Source of the DNA: Pogostemon cablin
Taxonomy: Eukaryota; Streptophyta; Magnoliopsida; Lamiales; Lamiaceae
Direction of reading: 5' to 3'
NCBI GenBank assembly: GCA_023678885.1
Contig: CM042986.1
Location: forward strand, 2,666,001 to 2,730,000
DNA: 64,000 nt
The notes beneath the pieces were generated by a model. That model saw nothing but the letters and a program-made list of their open reading frames with translations, ran no database searches and was not told the DNA's origin. Position 1 is the stretch's first letter, and each line of letters opens with the position of its first letter. The position numbers and the translations under genes are program-made. Below, one piece after another: positions 47,049 to 59,420 of this stretch.

Positions 47049-47270
47049 TAACAACTATTAATCATACTTTATCTATATAATATGCGTATTTTAACACGTC
47101 TCACAAACCGTCTCATATATATAATATTTCACAAGAGAATTTGTCTAAAAAGTAACCAATTAACAACCATTAATCATACTTTATCTATATAATATGCATA
47201 CTTTAACACGTCTCATATATATATATAATGTTTCACAATAGAATTGGTCTAAAAAGTAAATCAATTCAAT
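47049..47270. repeat. 112-bp tandem duplication
   Basis: taacaactattaatcat at 47049 recurs as taacaaccattaatcat at 47161, with both copies running on to a gtctaaaaagtaa phrase. They differ by an expanded TA run and a lost aaaccgtctc block. Confidence 0.8.
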
Positions 47271-47676
47271 CATCAAGTAGCCGTGCACCAATACACTTTG
47301 ATTAATTTTTTAATTGAATCTCTACCATAAATAAAATAAAATAATAAAAATAACAACCTTAGATTATTAGTATGAATAGAACCTTGGAAATTTCGTAGGC
47401 CCAATCTATAATCTTAACCATCAACCTATTCTCCTACAATAATATTCTAGTGTTATATTTCAATTATAATAATAAACATGATATTCACGTTTTTGCTGAA
47501 TAGTTATAGATCAGATTAGAGATGCAATATCAATATTTCTTTTTATTTTTAATCAATACCTATTTGTATGGATTGTGACTTGGTCTCTCCAGCATCTTAA
47601 GTTTTCTTTAAAAATTTAATTAGGAGTACTATTTATTATAAAAATACTCTTTTTTGCCAAAGATTAATACATTTTA

Positions 47677-48487
47677 GGGAAAATAGATTTTTCGTCCGTT
47701 AACTTTCATTCATTTTGAAATTAGTCCATTAACTTTTTTAATTTTAAAATTAATCCGTTAATTTTATAACAATTTTGAAATTAGTCAATTAACTTCATAA
47801 AATTCAACATTTTGGTCCTTTGACCTGCTATGACAGGTCATTTGAATATTTTCACCCCAATTAATCTATATCATATTTTTATTTAATCAATTTTATCTTA
47901 CATTTCATTTTTCACTTCCGTATACCAAACAAACAATATTAATCTCATTACTAAAGTGGAGCACATTTGAGTATTTGATACTTCCTCCGTCCGCTTGAAA
48001 GAGAATCTTTTTTCCATTTTGGTCGTCTGTTCCAAAGAGGGTCACTTCATTTTTTACACACTTGAGATCCACACACACCCACTAATACAATTAAAATATG
48101 AGATCCACACTCCCACTAATACAACTACTCACTACACATTAAATAACAATACTTCTTAATCAACGTGCACAAAAGCAAAATGCTCTATTTCGAGCGGACG
48201 GAGAGAGTATAATATAAATTCTTAGTGGAGACTTTTTCTTTAAAATAGTATATATATATATATTACATATTTTTTTTTTATTTTTTAGAATAACCTGCTA
48301 ATGACCTGTTGAAACGAACGATTTTGTTGAACTTGGTAAACATGATGAACGATTTTCAAAATTATCAAATATAATGGACAATTTTCAAAATTCTGCAAAT
48401 ATAATGGACGATTTTCAAAAAGTAAAAAATTTATGGACTAAATTCAAAATTGAGCAAAGTTAGCGGACAAAAAAAATATATTTTCCT
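47677..48487. mobile_element. Mutator-like foldback element with 9-bp target duplication
   Basis: Left end GGGAAAATAGATTTTTCGTCC and right end (inverse) AGGAAAATATATTTTTTTTG form long inverted repeats that continue with antisense copies of a gaaattagtcc phrase. An exact TACATTTTA flanks both sides (47668-47676 and 48488-48496). A 9-bp duplication plus long inverted ends is the mark of Mutator-like elements. There is no transposase. Confidence 0.82.
47979..48209. mobile_element. Stowaway-like MITE inside the Mutator-like element
   Basis: Ends TACTTCCTCCGTCCGC and GCGGACGGAGAGAGTA are inverted repeats. Confidence 0.88.
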
Positions 48488-48878
48488 TACATTTTATTAA
48501 AAATAGCCTCCTAATAGTGGGCCTAGTTGGCCCAGTGGGCCGTTTTAAAAATTGTGTAGCCACACAATTTTGCATGTTTGACACGTGTTTGAGAATTAAA
48601 CACTCAGCATAAATTGGTGTCGGTGGTTCTGCACAATTTTATTATGTTGACATACAAGGACAAAACTGGATACTTTGTTTTACTTAAAAGATGTTTAATT
48701 TGAGTCCATATATATTTTATTCTTCCATATATAATTAAGTTTCAAATAAAATATTTTTTAATTATTACTTTCATATATTCAGGGGAAAACAAATTTATAT
48801 AGACTTGTGTGACCGTGTAATGTAACGTTTTTTGTGGCACAAATAAAAAATGATACTAATATTTTTAATACAAAATGA

Positions 48879-48975
48879 TACTCTCTCCGTCCTGCCCATA
48901 TTGCTACGTTTACTGTAGCTTTTGTGAGAGCTTTATGCAGTCAAACGATGCAGTTTGACCGGGATAGAGGAAGTA
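48879..48975. mobile_element. Short MITE
   Basis: 97 bp, left end TACTCTCTCCGTCCTGCCC and right end GGGATAGAGGAAGTA. Confidence 0.7.
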
Positions 48976-49087
48976 GTTTAAATCAATATAAAGTGATAAT
49001 ATTTTTAATAAAAATTAATAGTATTAAATTTATATAAAGTGACAGTGAACAATTTTATGAATAATTTATAATAAAAATAATAAATAA

Positions 49088-49605
49088 TACTCCATCCGTC
49101 ACACCACAAGAAATACATTTTTGTTATTTTCATCTATTTCAACACAAGAAATGCATTTCTCTTTTTAGTAAATGAGACTCATACACCACACTCATAGACT
49201 TACCCAATATACATTAAAATGGAGTACTCCCTCCGTCCCAAACTCGTTGTATGCATTACTGTAGACACGAATTTTAAGAAAATTTACTTTTTGACTAACT
49301 TTATTGACTTTTTAAGGGTATTGTGGTATTTTTAGGTAATAAATAAATTATAAAGTATGTTATCTGTGTTGGGTGGTGTGATAAAGTTATAATTAAGATG
49401 AACTTTTTGGGATAGAAATTGATATGATATTTCTTTTTTTGGAATAAGACAATTAATTTTGGACGGAAAAAAATGGAAAGTAAGACAACGAGTTTGGGAC
49501 AGAGTGAGTATTATTTATGTCTTCTCATCTATACATTAAATATTTATATCTCTCAATTTACGTATAAAAAAGAAACGTCACCCCTGTAGTGAGACGGAGG
49601 GAGTA
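49088..49605. mobile_element. MITE carrying a second MITE
   Basis: Outer ends TACTCCATCCGTCACAC and GTGAGACGGAGGGAGTA pair with each other. The interior is interrupted by the element at 49225-49510. Without it the outer MITE is about 230 bp. Confidence 0.85.
49225..49510. mobile_element. Inner MITE nested in the outer MITE
   Basis: Ends TACTCCCTCCGTCCCAAAC and GTTTGGGACAGAGTGAGTA pair, continuing inward (ctcgttgt against acaacgag). Confidence 0.88.
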
Positions 49606-50560
49606 AATTTTACAAAAAAGTGATAACTTATTAAAAAAATATAAAATGGTGAGAGTGAGGATATTTCACTTTTTCTTTTCATTTTTTATTAAAAATTTTA
49701 TCATTTTTATTTAAATATTATCACTTTTTATTTATATTATTATTGTATATAAAATAATTTGTAGCACCATATCATTTTTAGTAGAAATTTTTTATTAAAA
49801 TATGGAGTATTATTTTTTATCTTACTATGTTACACAAGTTTTTTTAGTAATTTATCCCATATTACCAACTTTCAAAATTATTACTACTCCAGTATATTCC
49901 AAAAAAAAAAAATAATTAACATAGGGGCAAAAATGTATTTACATATCAAAGAATCAACCCGCTCTCAACGAAATTTGAAAATTTACATGTGAATGAGTTT
50001 CGTTTCCTGATGAAATGCATTATATACCGCATAAACCTCGTTTTGAAACTTTGCCAATTCATTTTTCTCCCTACCAAAAATTTCCCCATTTCTTCAACAG
50101 CAGACCCTAATCCGTTCTTGAGTTCCACCATTGGAGTATTCCTGAGCAACATTTTAATCTGCGAGGTAAAATGATTCTCTTCACTTCGTTTCTGGGATTT
50201 TAGTTGAGTTTAAACGACTCACTTCGCCGTAACTGTGATTCATTCTCACCATCCGAAGGTTTCTGAATTTTTTCTTCGGATTGATGTTTTCCGGTTTGTA
50301 ATGGTGTGATTAATTTGTGGATGATATGTTCTATTATCAAGATTTATATTCTTTGTAATGTTTAATTGGTTTTGTGTCGATTGGGGGTATATTGACGTGT
50401 TGATTTGCATTTCTAATTAAGAGTATTAATATTAAGAAATTAGAAAGCTCGTTTGAAGTTGGTGCTACTGAATATGTTCAGATTGTGTTTTGTTGAATGA
50501 GTGCATGCTTCTGTATGTTCACATGTATACGAATTCATTATTCTTGAATCGATTGATAGA

Positions 50561-52386
50561 ATGCCAGAGGCGACAGACAGAATTTCCAGGCGTGAGGACG
50601 TTATCAACGATTACATCAATCGGAGGAGGCGGATTCATAGCAGTGGGAGGGCTAATTCGGAAGTGTTTGTCCTACAGGATGACGCCGAGGATCAAGCTGC
50701 AGGAGTTTTCTTAGGGTGGAGAGATACGCCGATGGGCACACCTAGACCTACGAGATCACCTTTCGGAAGGGGCGTCACTGGAAGTTCAAGATTTGGGGGA
50801 TCCCCAAATATTGGTCGATCATCCGCATTGGCCAGAGGGCGTGAAAACACTTCCCCTGCAGTGGGAAGTGGCCGAGGTCGACGCGGTTCCCGAAGACGAG
50901 GTAGCATCTTGCCTGCCTGGTACCCAAGAAAACCTCTCCAGGACATCACTGCTGTTATGAGGGTAATGCTGATTGTTAAATAATCTCTCATGTGTTCATA
51001 GTTATTGCTCCATACATATATCTTAATAACTGATTCTTTGTGTTAAAAGCACAAGTAGGATATGATTGAGAAGCTGATTTTCTCAGATTGTCAATATCTT
51101 GAAACCAGATTCCATGGATTGCAATTAGAACATTTTCTGATTTTAGCCAACCCATTGTTTATGGGTTGCTAATTAATTATTGCATGTCTTTTTGTTGTAG
51201 AATAGGATAACTTGGCATGTAATGTATAATCAATGCATCATTTTGGTTTCATTAATGTGTGTTCTATTAATTGGTTGTTGTGAAAACTGTAATATGCAAA
51301 ATAATTTATCATCTATATCTTTGCCTACTTTTATCCACGAAATGTAAACTATGAAATGTGCCTGACATTGGAAATTTTATTGATTAGGTTTAGTTTTCAA
51401 TGTTAGCTAACTTCTGATTACTCATCAGAAACAATTGAAAATTTAAAATCTGATCTGCAAACATTCGTTTATGTGTTCTTATATGTAGAGTAGCGCTTTG
51501 TTGCAAATATTTTGTACTTCAAAGCGTCTCCAAAATGTTGAAGTAATTGATTTGAATTTGCGCTGAGTGTTAACATTATCAGTGTCAAACCTTAGTAACA
51601 GTTCTGGTAAGTCAGAGGTCATTTTATTTTCTGTTGGTGTATTTCTTTCTATTTCTATTTTTGTGAGTCTTGTTGAACACTGATCATTCATCTTCATCTT
51701 CAGGTGTGGATATTGATTCTAATCAACCCTGATTCACATGAGAATAAATAGGTTCACTTCCAGTATAATTACTTATTTTTCTGAGTTATAAATGTCACTA
51801 TTCCCCACCATCTGTGAAGTACATCTACATTCTTTTATACCATCTGTTATGATGCTTGACCTGAGTATTTGTTCAAAACTGAGCCAACAATTCTACATGA
51901 TGTTTGAGGCTTGAATATACCAAGTGTCCTGGGTTTAATAAGGTTTGGTTGAGAAGGTCATCTTCAAAGTTTTAACTAATGATGTTGAGATAATTCTCTC
52001 CTTAGGCAATTGAACGAAGAAGAATAAGAATGGGACAGGGAGAAAGTGAAGGCCTAGAAACTGAGAGTCCTATGCCCCAGGACCGGAGAGTTCATGATCC
52101 AACAGTTGCTCATCTCGAGCTAGACATTTCTATGATCTCCCCACATCCTACTTTTGGAGTGTGGCGCTGCCCACCAACAATTGGAGAAGTTCCAAGGATA
52201 CTGCTAAATGTGACCAAACAGAAAGATGGAGATTCACAATGCTTGACGCCTCAAGAGAAGCTCCTGAACAACATCGACACAGTTGAAAAAGTGGTGATGG
52301 AGGAGCTTCGTAAACTCAAGAGAACTCCATCTGCTAAAAAGGCCGAACGAGAGAAGAAAGTGCGGACACTGATGTCTATGCGGTGA
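50561..52386 (+). CDS. PYM: POLYCHOME / GIGAS CELL 1, APC/C inhibitor
   Basis: Two exons, 50561-50962 and 52006-52386, give 260 residues. An in-frame ATG at 50501 would add 20 residues, but family members start at MPEA. The signature LPAWYPRKPLQDITAVMRAI spans the splice site. It includes a D-box (R123-L126), and a GxEN motif (GREN, 93-96) and the C-terminal MR dipeptide are also present. These three elements let GIG1/UVI4 proteins occupy the anaphase-promoting complex. They restrain endomitosis, and the related protein restrains endoreduplication. The remainder is Arg/Gly/Ser-rich and disordered. The protein acts in the nucleus of dividing cells. This copy keeps all known functional motifs. 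Confidence 0.92.
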
Positions 52387-53715
52387 CAGGTCTTCTGTTG
52401 GTTTTCTAATGGCAGCATCAATCAAGGTTGAGCATGAAAGGTTTTTGGGGTGTCAAAGGTGATTGAATATCTGGCTGGTCTGGCCTAGGTATGGCTCGGA
52501 TCATCTGCCGATGATCGATTCTTGGTTCAACCGATCATCTTCTGATGATCAACATTAAAATATTGATCTACTTTTACAGTTTACACCAAAGATGAGCAGG
52601 AAGAGTTCATGGCTTGTCATGAACATATTGGTAATAATGTTTTTTGCTGCTACTCATTAGAGGTATATTTGTGGATAAATATATGGGGAGTATTATTGTA
52701 ATCTTCAAGTTTTGGAGCAGGTACGTGGTTATTAAAATTACAATGTTGTCATTTTCTAGTTGTATTAATACTAAAAGTTTTTTTAATATTACAATCACAT
52801 AGAACAATTTATGGTCTCACCGCAAAGTGTTGCTAACAATAAAAAGGAAAAAAGAAAAAACATGTAATAATAATTTCACCTATTCATGGAATGTTTTGCC
52901 TTATAGTACTAATTCATTGTCTATTTCTTTCTTATCATTGTACTATTTTATTTCTAAAATTTAAATTTTATGTTTTTAGATTAGATATATACATGTAGTT
53001 ATTTCACTCTTATAGTTTATGAAATACTATACCCTAATTTATAATCTAATTTAATTTTAGATTTAAGGTTTATTTTTATGATAGGGTGTTAATTCTTAAG
53101 ATGTATTCCCTTCATCTTATTTTTATCTTCTCATTTTCCGTGGATAAGTAAAGTAAAAAAGTTACTTCTTTTAATGTGGTATTTTTGAGTAAAAAGTAAA
53201 TTATGAAGCAAATAAGGTGTGAAAGAAGAGATGACAATTTTAAAATTAGTAATTGAATGTTATTTTCTTTTATGAGAGTATGAAGATATCAGCCAATTTC
53301 TGCATCAACATTATAACAACGTTAAATAAGTTGTTAAAAATAATAATAAAAGAATAAAATAAAGTTGTTAGATAAGAAAAATATACGTGTGTTTCCACCA
53401 CACCAGCATAATAAAGCTCTCTGTACTCAAAACCAGGGATGTTCTTACTGTTAATAAAGACAAGTATAAATTAATTAATAATTTATACTAGTATATGTTA
53501 TCTAGTGGTGTCCTGCATTAATGCCACTATTAGTTAATTTAAATGTAATTGAATTAATTAGGTTATAATTTATAAATATAAATATATAATACATTACGAT
53601 TAATTAATTCTTCTGAAAGCAATTTATTAATTAATTATAATAATTCTTTAAAAAAATAATTATAATAATATTTGTGTACTAATAAATACTGCTACATAGT
53701 ATTCTTTATTCGAAA
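52387..53715. other. Intergenic, PYM 3' flank
   Basis: About 1.3 kb of AT-rich sequence. Near 52496-52550 the phrase cgatcatctgatgatc-like recurs (tcatctgccgatgatcgat, then cgatcatcttctgatgatc), a small palindromic patch. No gene seen. Confidence 0.5.
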
Positions 53716-54584
53716 GGGTTAATTGCATTAAAATACATCACTTTATCTTATTTTCTCAATTTAATCATGAACTTTTTTTTATGTCAAAAAAAATGCATGA
53801 TCTTTTTCTCTTTTTTCGATTTAATCACAAACTTTCTTTTTCTCAATAAAATACAAGATCTTTTTTTACCTTCTCAATTTAATCACAAACTTTTTTCCCT
53901 CTTTAATTAAATACATATTTTTTTAACAATTTGATCCGAATTCTAATATTAATAAAAATATATAATTAACTTTAATTAATTAAAAAAATCAATGCATAAA
54001 TATTTACTTATAAATGCATAAATTATATAATTAATATTAAAAAATCATAAGAAATTTATTTATAAATATTATTTGATTACAAATTGATGTATATAAATAT
54101 ACTCAATTTAACGTATTAAAATTTAATAGTTTATATACCAGTTTATTCAGAAATATTACTTTATTTGTCACATATATACGAATATTGATTTTTTTTTACG
54201 ATCTAATTTATTAGATTTATAAAATATACTTAGTGTATGAATTGTTTTATAAAATTTTTAATATTATAAATAATTTATGTATTATATTTTAAATATTTAA
54301 TGTGTATATTGATTAATATTAATTAAATTAGTTATAATTTTTACTAAAATAAGAATTGGAATTGAACCATAAAACAAAAATTAAATGTATTTAACTGGAA
54401 AAAGATTTTTTTTGATTAAATTGAGAAAATATAAAAAAGTTGTGTATTTAATTAATTGGTGAAAAAGAAAGTCTGTGATTAAATCGAAAAAAGAGAAAAA
54501 GTTCATGTATTTTTCTGATGAAAAAATAGGTTGTGATTAAATTGAAAAATAAAAAAAGGTAATGTATTTTAATGTAATTAACCC
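53716..54584. mobile_element. Mutator-like foldback element with subrepeats
   Basis: Starts GGGTTAATTGCATTAAAATAC and ends with the inverse (gtattttaatgtaattaaccc, one mismatch). The inverted ends extend about 200 bp on each side and are built from three degenerate units of about 60 bp containing caatttaatcacaaac. Flanks TATTCGAAA (53707-53715) and TATTCAAAA (54585-54593) match at 8 of 9 bases. There is no transposase, so the copy is non-autonomous. Confidence 0.8.
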
Positions 54585-54593
54585 TATTCAAAA

Positions 54594-55530
54594 TGAATTA
54601 TATCCAGAATTATGTTGCGCTGAAATATGCAATAGGGTCTAAGTGAGATGTCTAAATTTTGGCTTTATTATTGGAATATTATGATGTTTGCTGCACATGC
54701 TTCCATACAATTGTCCAAGGATTTATGCGTCAAGTTACATCTCAAAATATGGAATTGGATTTTCTGGTTTTGGATGCTTTTGGCTGCATTCCTTTTTATA
54801 ATTAAAATTTGCATCATAAAAAATAAAAAAATTCTCGAATACTTTGTATGATATACTTACTACATAGCATGCATGGTTGATATGGGAACTCGATTATTCA
54901 AATTTCAAACTAGCTTGTATTGCTACGTGTCTTGTTTATATAATAACTATTCTCAAGTGACTTCATAAATAATAATAATATAAAAAAAAAATCTATGAAG
55001 AATATGATACTCTTTCATAGTGCTTACTAACATATGTAACATTTTTTATTAATTAAATATTAATCCCTTATATTATTGATTGAGTTATATGTATTTATTG
55101 AACTTACATGGAGTTCTATAAAGATAAACTTTTTTTTTAACAAAACGATGATGCATCCGTTAAGAATCACAAGAACAAGAAATATTCGTTAAGAATCACA
55201 AGAACAAGAGATATTGAGTAGGTCATCCACAAAATTAGGAGGCTCTACCCAACAATGAGGGCTTGCATAGTTTCGTGAAGCCCGAACAATACAATATGTC
55301 ATACAATATGCCAAGGTATTGACAGTACGATGAACAAGTTTAACAGAATAATAAAACTTATTCAACTGGGGAAGCTTTTGCAACGTGAATACAAGAAGTG
55401 TATTGTTTCAAATAAGTAATGATTTTTTCATCAAGAATTATTAATGGGGATGTTAATTAATTGTTATAAGAGTTAAATTAAGTAAAGCCTGTACAACAAT
55501 ATATCACAGAGAGCGAGTGAGATCCAAAGA
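54594..55530. other. Intergenic, nothing recognised
   Basis: AT-rich. A 67-codon hydrophobic frame at 54648 is not protein-like enough to call. The last bases include the promoter of the DYW gene. Confidence 0.5.
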
Positions 55531-57814
55531 ATGGGTGGGAAACTGAATTTCAGTTTCATACTACAAAGACGCCATTTTTCGACCAGCTCAAACATCACCA
55601 AGCTATTCAACAAATATGTTGACAAAACCAATGTCTTCTCTTGGAACTCCATCATCGCCGAGTTGGCTCGGAGTGGCGACTCAGTGGAAGCCCTCAAAGC
55701 TTTCTCCTCCATGCGTAAATCCTCCCTCAAACCCAACCGTTCGACTTTTCCTTGCGCCATTAAATCTTGCTCTGCTCTCTGTGATCTCGAGTCCGGGAAG
55801 CAAACCCATCAACAAGCATTCGTCTTTGGATATGTTTCCAACCTATTCATATCGTCTGCGCTTATTGATATGTACTCGAAATGTGGCGCACTGTCCGACG
55901 CAAGAAACCTGTTCGACGAAATCCCTCACAGAAACATTGTTTCCTGGACCTCGATGATCAATGGGTATGTTCTGAATGATTTATCTCGTGAAGCTTTGTT
56001 GCTTTTCAAGGAGATGTTACTCGAAGAGGCTAGAAGTGACTTGGAGGAGGAAGGGTGCGTTGATGGGGTTGCTTTGATATCTGTTTTGGCGGCTTGTTCG
56101 CGTGTTTGTGAGAGGAATGTTACTCGAGGGGTGCATGGTTTTGTGATTAAAAGAGGGTGGAATGAGGTTTTGGGTATTGGTAATACTCTGATCGATGCAT
56201 ATGCTAAGCGTGGTATGGTTGAGTTCTCTAAGAGAGTGTTTGATGAGATGAATGAAAAAGATTTGATTTCTTGGAACTCTATGATTGCTGTTTGTGCGCA
56301 GCATGGGTTGGCCGATGAGGCCATTGATATTTTCCGGACTATGGATAGAAATACAGGGTACAATGCTGTGACTTTGTCATCAGTGTTGTTAGCATGTTCA
56401 CACTCTGGAGCTCTTCGCATAGGCAAAGCCATACACGTTCAGGTGTTATCATATCACTCATAGATGTAATTTTTTTTTTTAATTTTAAAGAAAATATTTT
56501 ATATTAGTTAGATTCAAGTCAATATTGATTATCTCAAATAAAGGGAAAGGTTAAGAGTTAAAAGGTCATGAAAAGAAGCTAAGAGAAGTGATATCTAATG
56601 TTTAAATTAAAATAAAAACAACATGATGGTGGATGTAATCCATATAGTTGACCCCAGACAGTAGGACAAAGATTTAGTTTATTGTTACTACTGTTTAGTT
56701 CAACTCAGTTCATTTGTTGTGCTGCATGAGTGTTACTTTATTAGATGACTAATTTTGTTTGTTCTTTTAGGTTATAAAGATGAATTTGGAGAGTAATGTG
56801 TTTGTGGGTACTTCAATTATTGACATGTACTGCAAATGCGGAAGTGCAAATACAGCGAGGAAAGCATTGGATAGGATGAACGAGAAGAATATAAAATCAT
56901 GGTCTGCCATGATTGCTGGCTATGGAATGCATGGTCAAGCAAAGGAAGCTCTCCAAGTGTTATCGGAAATGATTCAGAATGGGGAAAAACCAAACAGTAT
57001 TACTTTTGTATCGGTTCTCTCAGCTTGTTGCCATGCTGGCCTTGTGGAAGAAGGCTGGCACTGGTTCTGTGCAATGCAGCATAGGTTTAACATAAAACCT
57101 ACCGTGGAACACTATGGCTGCATGGTTGATCTCCTAGGTCGAGCAGGTTATCTGAAAAGGGCTTATAATTTGATCATCGAGATGAGGGTGAGACCTGACC
57201 TTGTTATTTGGTCTTCTCTGTTGGCATCATGCAAGATACACAAAAATGTGGAGCTAGCTGAGATCTCTGCAAGGAAATTGTTTGAGTTGGATCCGAATAG
57301 TTCAGGATATTATGCTCTGCTATCAAACATCTATGCCGATGCTGGTAGGTGGGAAGATGTGAAAAGAATCCGGATAATTATGAAACAACATGGAGTTGTT
57401 AAGTCCCCTGGATATAGTCTTATTGAACTAAAAGGCAGGCTTCATACATTTCTTGCTGGAGATCAGCAACACCCGCAGCACGAGAAGATCTACGCCTACT
57501 TCCAAGAATTAATGGTGAAGCTTCAAGCAGTTGGGTATATACCTAGTGTGGAATCAGTTCTTCATGATGTTGATGACGAGGAAAAGGAAATGGTGTTGCA
57601 GATTCACAGTGAGAAATTGGCTGTTGTTTTCGGACTCATGAATTCAAATCCTCGGACTACCATTCAGGTTATAAAGAATCTTAGAACTTGTTCGGATTGT
57701 CATACAACAATGAAGTTGCTATCCAAGATCACGGATCGTGAGATTGTGATTAGAGATCCTAAAAGGTTCCACCATTTCAGACAAGGGACTTGTTCATGTG
57801 GCGACTACTGGTGA
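55531..57814 (+). CDS. PLS-DYW pentatricopeptide protein (At3g26782-like)
   Basis: Two exons, 55531-56442 and 56771-57814, split by a 328-bp intron (donor after AIHVQ, acceptor before VIKM). They join in frame to 651 residues. It has PPR-type repeats of the P, L and S classes (NVFSWNSIIAELARSGDS, RNIVSWTSMINGYVLN), then E and E+ regions (SPGYSLIELKG) and a complete DYW domain. The zinc-binding HSE...CSDC residues of the cytidine deaminase are present, and the protein ends CSCGDYW. Such proteins convert specific C to U in mitochondrial or plastid transcripts. The sequence is closest to Arabidopsis At3g26782. That gene is usually drawn without an intron, so the intron here deserves note; sequence between the exons has stops in all frames that matter. 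Confidence 0.92.
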
Positions 57815-58646
57815 CATCAGTGAAAATATTTTTAAGACCAGGTGAACCTACATTAGAGTAAATATTAAAATATGTTTTATCATATGTCAAATCTCCATTT
57901 CTGCATTAGGCTCCATATCATGATTTAGATCTTTCTGTTGATATTTTTAACTTCATTTAATTTCCAACTTTTAGTACATGCGAATCAAAATAATGTATAT
58001 TGATTGAGAAATTAAAGATATAGATGCTAAGTGGTAATATATAGCAAGTATTAGATAATAAATCAACCTTATTACATTCATAAGTATGTATGATATCACT
58101 TAATTATAAATTGTCAGATAATGTCTTTAACGTAGTCTAATATAAGACTTATAAAACTACTTGTGAAATAGAAAAATAGGAACACCACATTCGTAACCGA
58201 TTTGGAAGATTTTGGTTAAATTGCAAAATCAATTAGATGGTGCATTATATGCTGTTTCTCTACTATCTCACTTTTTATATGCTTGTTATAGATTTAATTC
58301 CGACTTTAAATATTAAAAAATCACATGTGAAAAAAGTATGTTGTATTCAGATATAGGTAGGCAGCAGAGCACTAACCAACCTTGCTCAATGTTGATTGAA
58401 ATTTTTTATTTTTTTTGCTTTCCTTTTCGGTGGTGGGGGATAATTATTTTTATTTATGCATCATGAAAATGAATGTGTAGGATGCCCACCAAAATGTAAT
58501 GCTTTACTACCTTTTTCTTTGTTGACACATAAATCCATTATTTGATTTGAGTGGAAATCTACTTCCAAATCCAATTTCGTATTCACAAATTTGTCTTGAT
58601 AAAATGGTGAGTATTTGAAGAATTTGATTAAGTTGTTGTCAAAATA
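57815..58646. other. Intergenic between the DYW gene and the DUF599 gene
   Basis: About 830 bp, AT-rich, with no open frame of interest. The end probably contains the DUF599 promoter and leader. Confidence 0.5.
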
Positions 58647-59420
58647 ACGGGTGCTATTGTTTATTTTGATAGCATTATAGTTCCATTGAGCCTGTTCTTG
58701 ACGATCGGTTACCATGCTTTTCTATGGCACAACTTGAAAACCAAACCCGCTCTAACCTCCATCGGAATCAACATGTTGAAGAGGAGGACTTGGCTACGAC
58801 AACTTAATCAGGCAAGCTCATCATCATAATCGTTATCGTCTCGTTTTATTGTTGGAGTGAAATAATAGTAGTGTCTTTGTGTGACCATAATACGGAAGGA
58901 TCTATGTGTGTAGGGTGATGACAAAAAGGGTATGCTAGCAGTTCAAAGCTTGAGAAACACATTAATGTTCACCATTCTCACAGCCACCATTACAATCATT
59001 GTGACCATGGCTCTTGCTGCGCTCACAAACAACGCCTTGAATGCGAACCGCCTGCTCAGCAGCAGCAGCCTGTTCAGGTCTCAGTCGGGTAGGATCATGG
59101 TCCTTAAGTACGGGTCAGCTTCTATATTTCTTGTGGTGAGCTTCCTGTGTAGCTCAATGGCAGTTGTGTTTTTGGTGGATGCAAACTTCTTGATCAACGC
59201 CATCGGAGAGTTCTCTCCGGCAGGCAGATACACGGAGGCGGTGGTGGAGAGAGGGTTCACGTTGGGGGTGGTGGTGGTGGGGAACAGGGTTTTGTGCATA
59301 GCTTTTCCTCTGTTGTTATGGCTGGTCGGACCTCTAGCTGTTGCTGTTTCCTCTTTGGCTTTTATTTGGGGGCTCTATGAGCTGGATTTTGTTGCTTCTC
59401 TCTCTAGAATTGTTGTTTAA
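58647..59420 (+). CDS. DUF599 membrane protein, start codon apparently ACG
   Basis: Exons 58647-58811 and 58914-59420 join at a GC-AG intron (CAG then gcaagc). The protein would have 223 residues. The first exon encodes IIVPLSLFLTIGYHAFLWHN; the second begins GDDKKGMLAVQSLRNTLM, both typical of plant DUF599 proteins. There are four hydrophobic segments, near 10-30, 70-95, 118-140 and 190-215. The function is unknown. Family members begin MG, then about three residues, then LDTILVPL; at the matching place here the codon is ACG followed by GGT, and the frame is closed by TAA four codons upstream with no ATG between. The gene either uses ACG, has an undetected upstream exon, or has lost its start. 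The downstream ATG at 58932 would drop the first membrane segment. Confidence 0.75.

Larger units (their letters stand above)
46260..50560. other. Repeat-rich intergenic region, VSR promoter to PYM 5' UTR
   Basis: No gene supported. It holds a 112-bp tandem duplication, a Mutator-like element with a MITE inside, a short MITE and a nested MITE pair, each listed separately. From about 49950 the sequence becomes less AT-rich and probably includes the PYM first untranslated exon, with a donor-like gaggtaaaa near 50163. Confidence 0.6.

Noticed and set aside
50501..50560. N-terminal extension of PYM from the upstream in-frame ATG
   Set aside because: Family members start at MPEA; the extra residues show no conservation pattern.
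54648..54851. 67-codon hydrophobic frame after the foldback element
   Set aside because: Trp/Phe/Ile-rich run in AT-rich DNA, with no homology or splice support.
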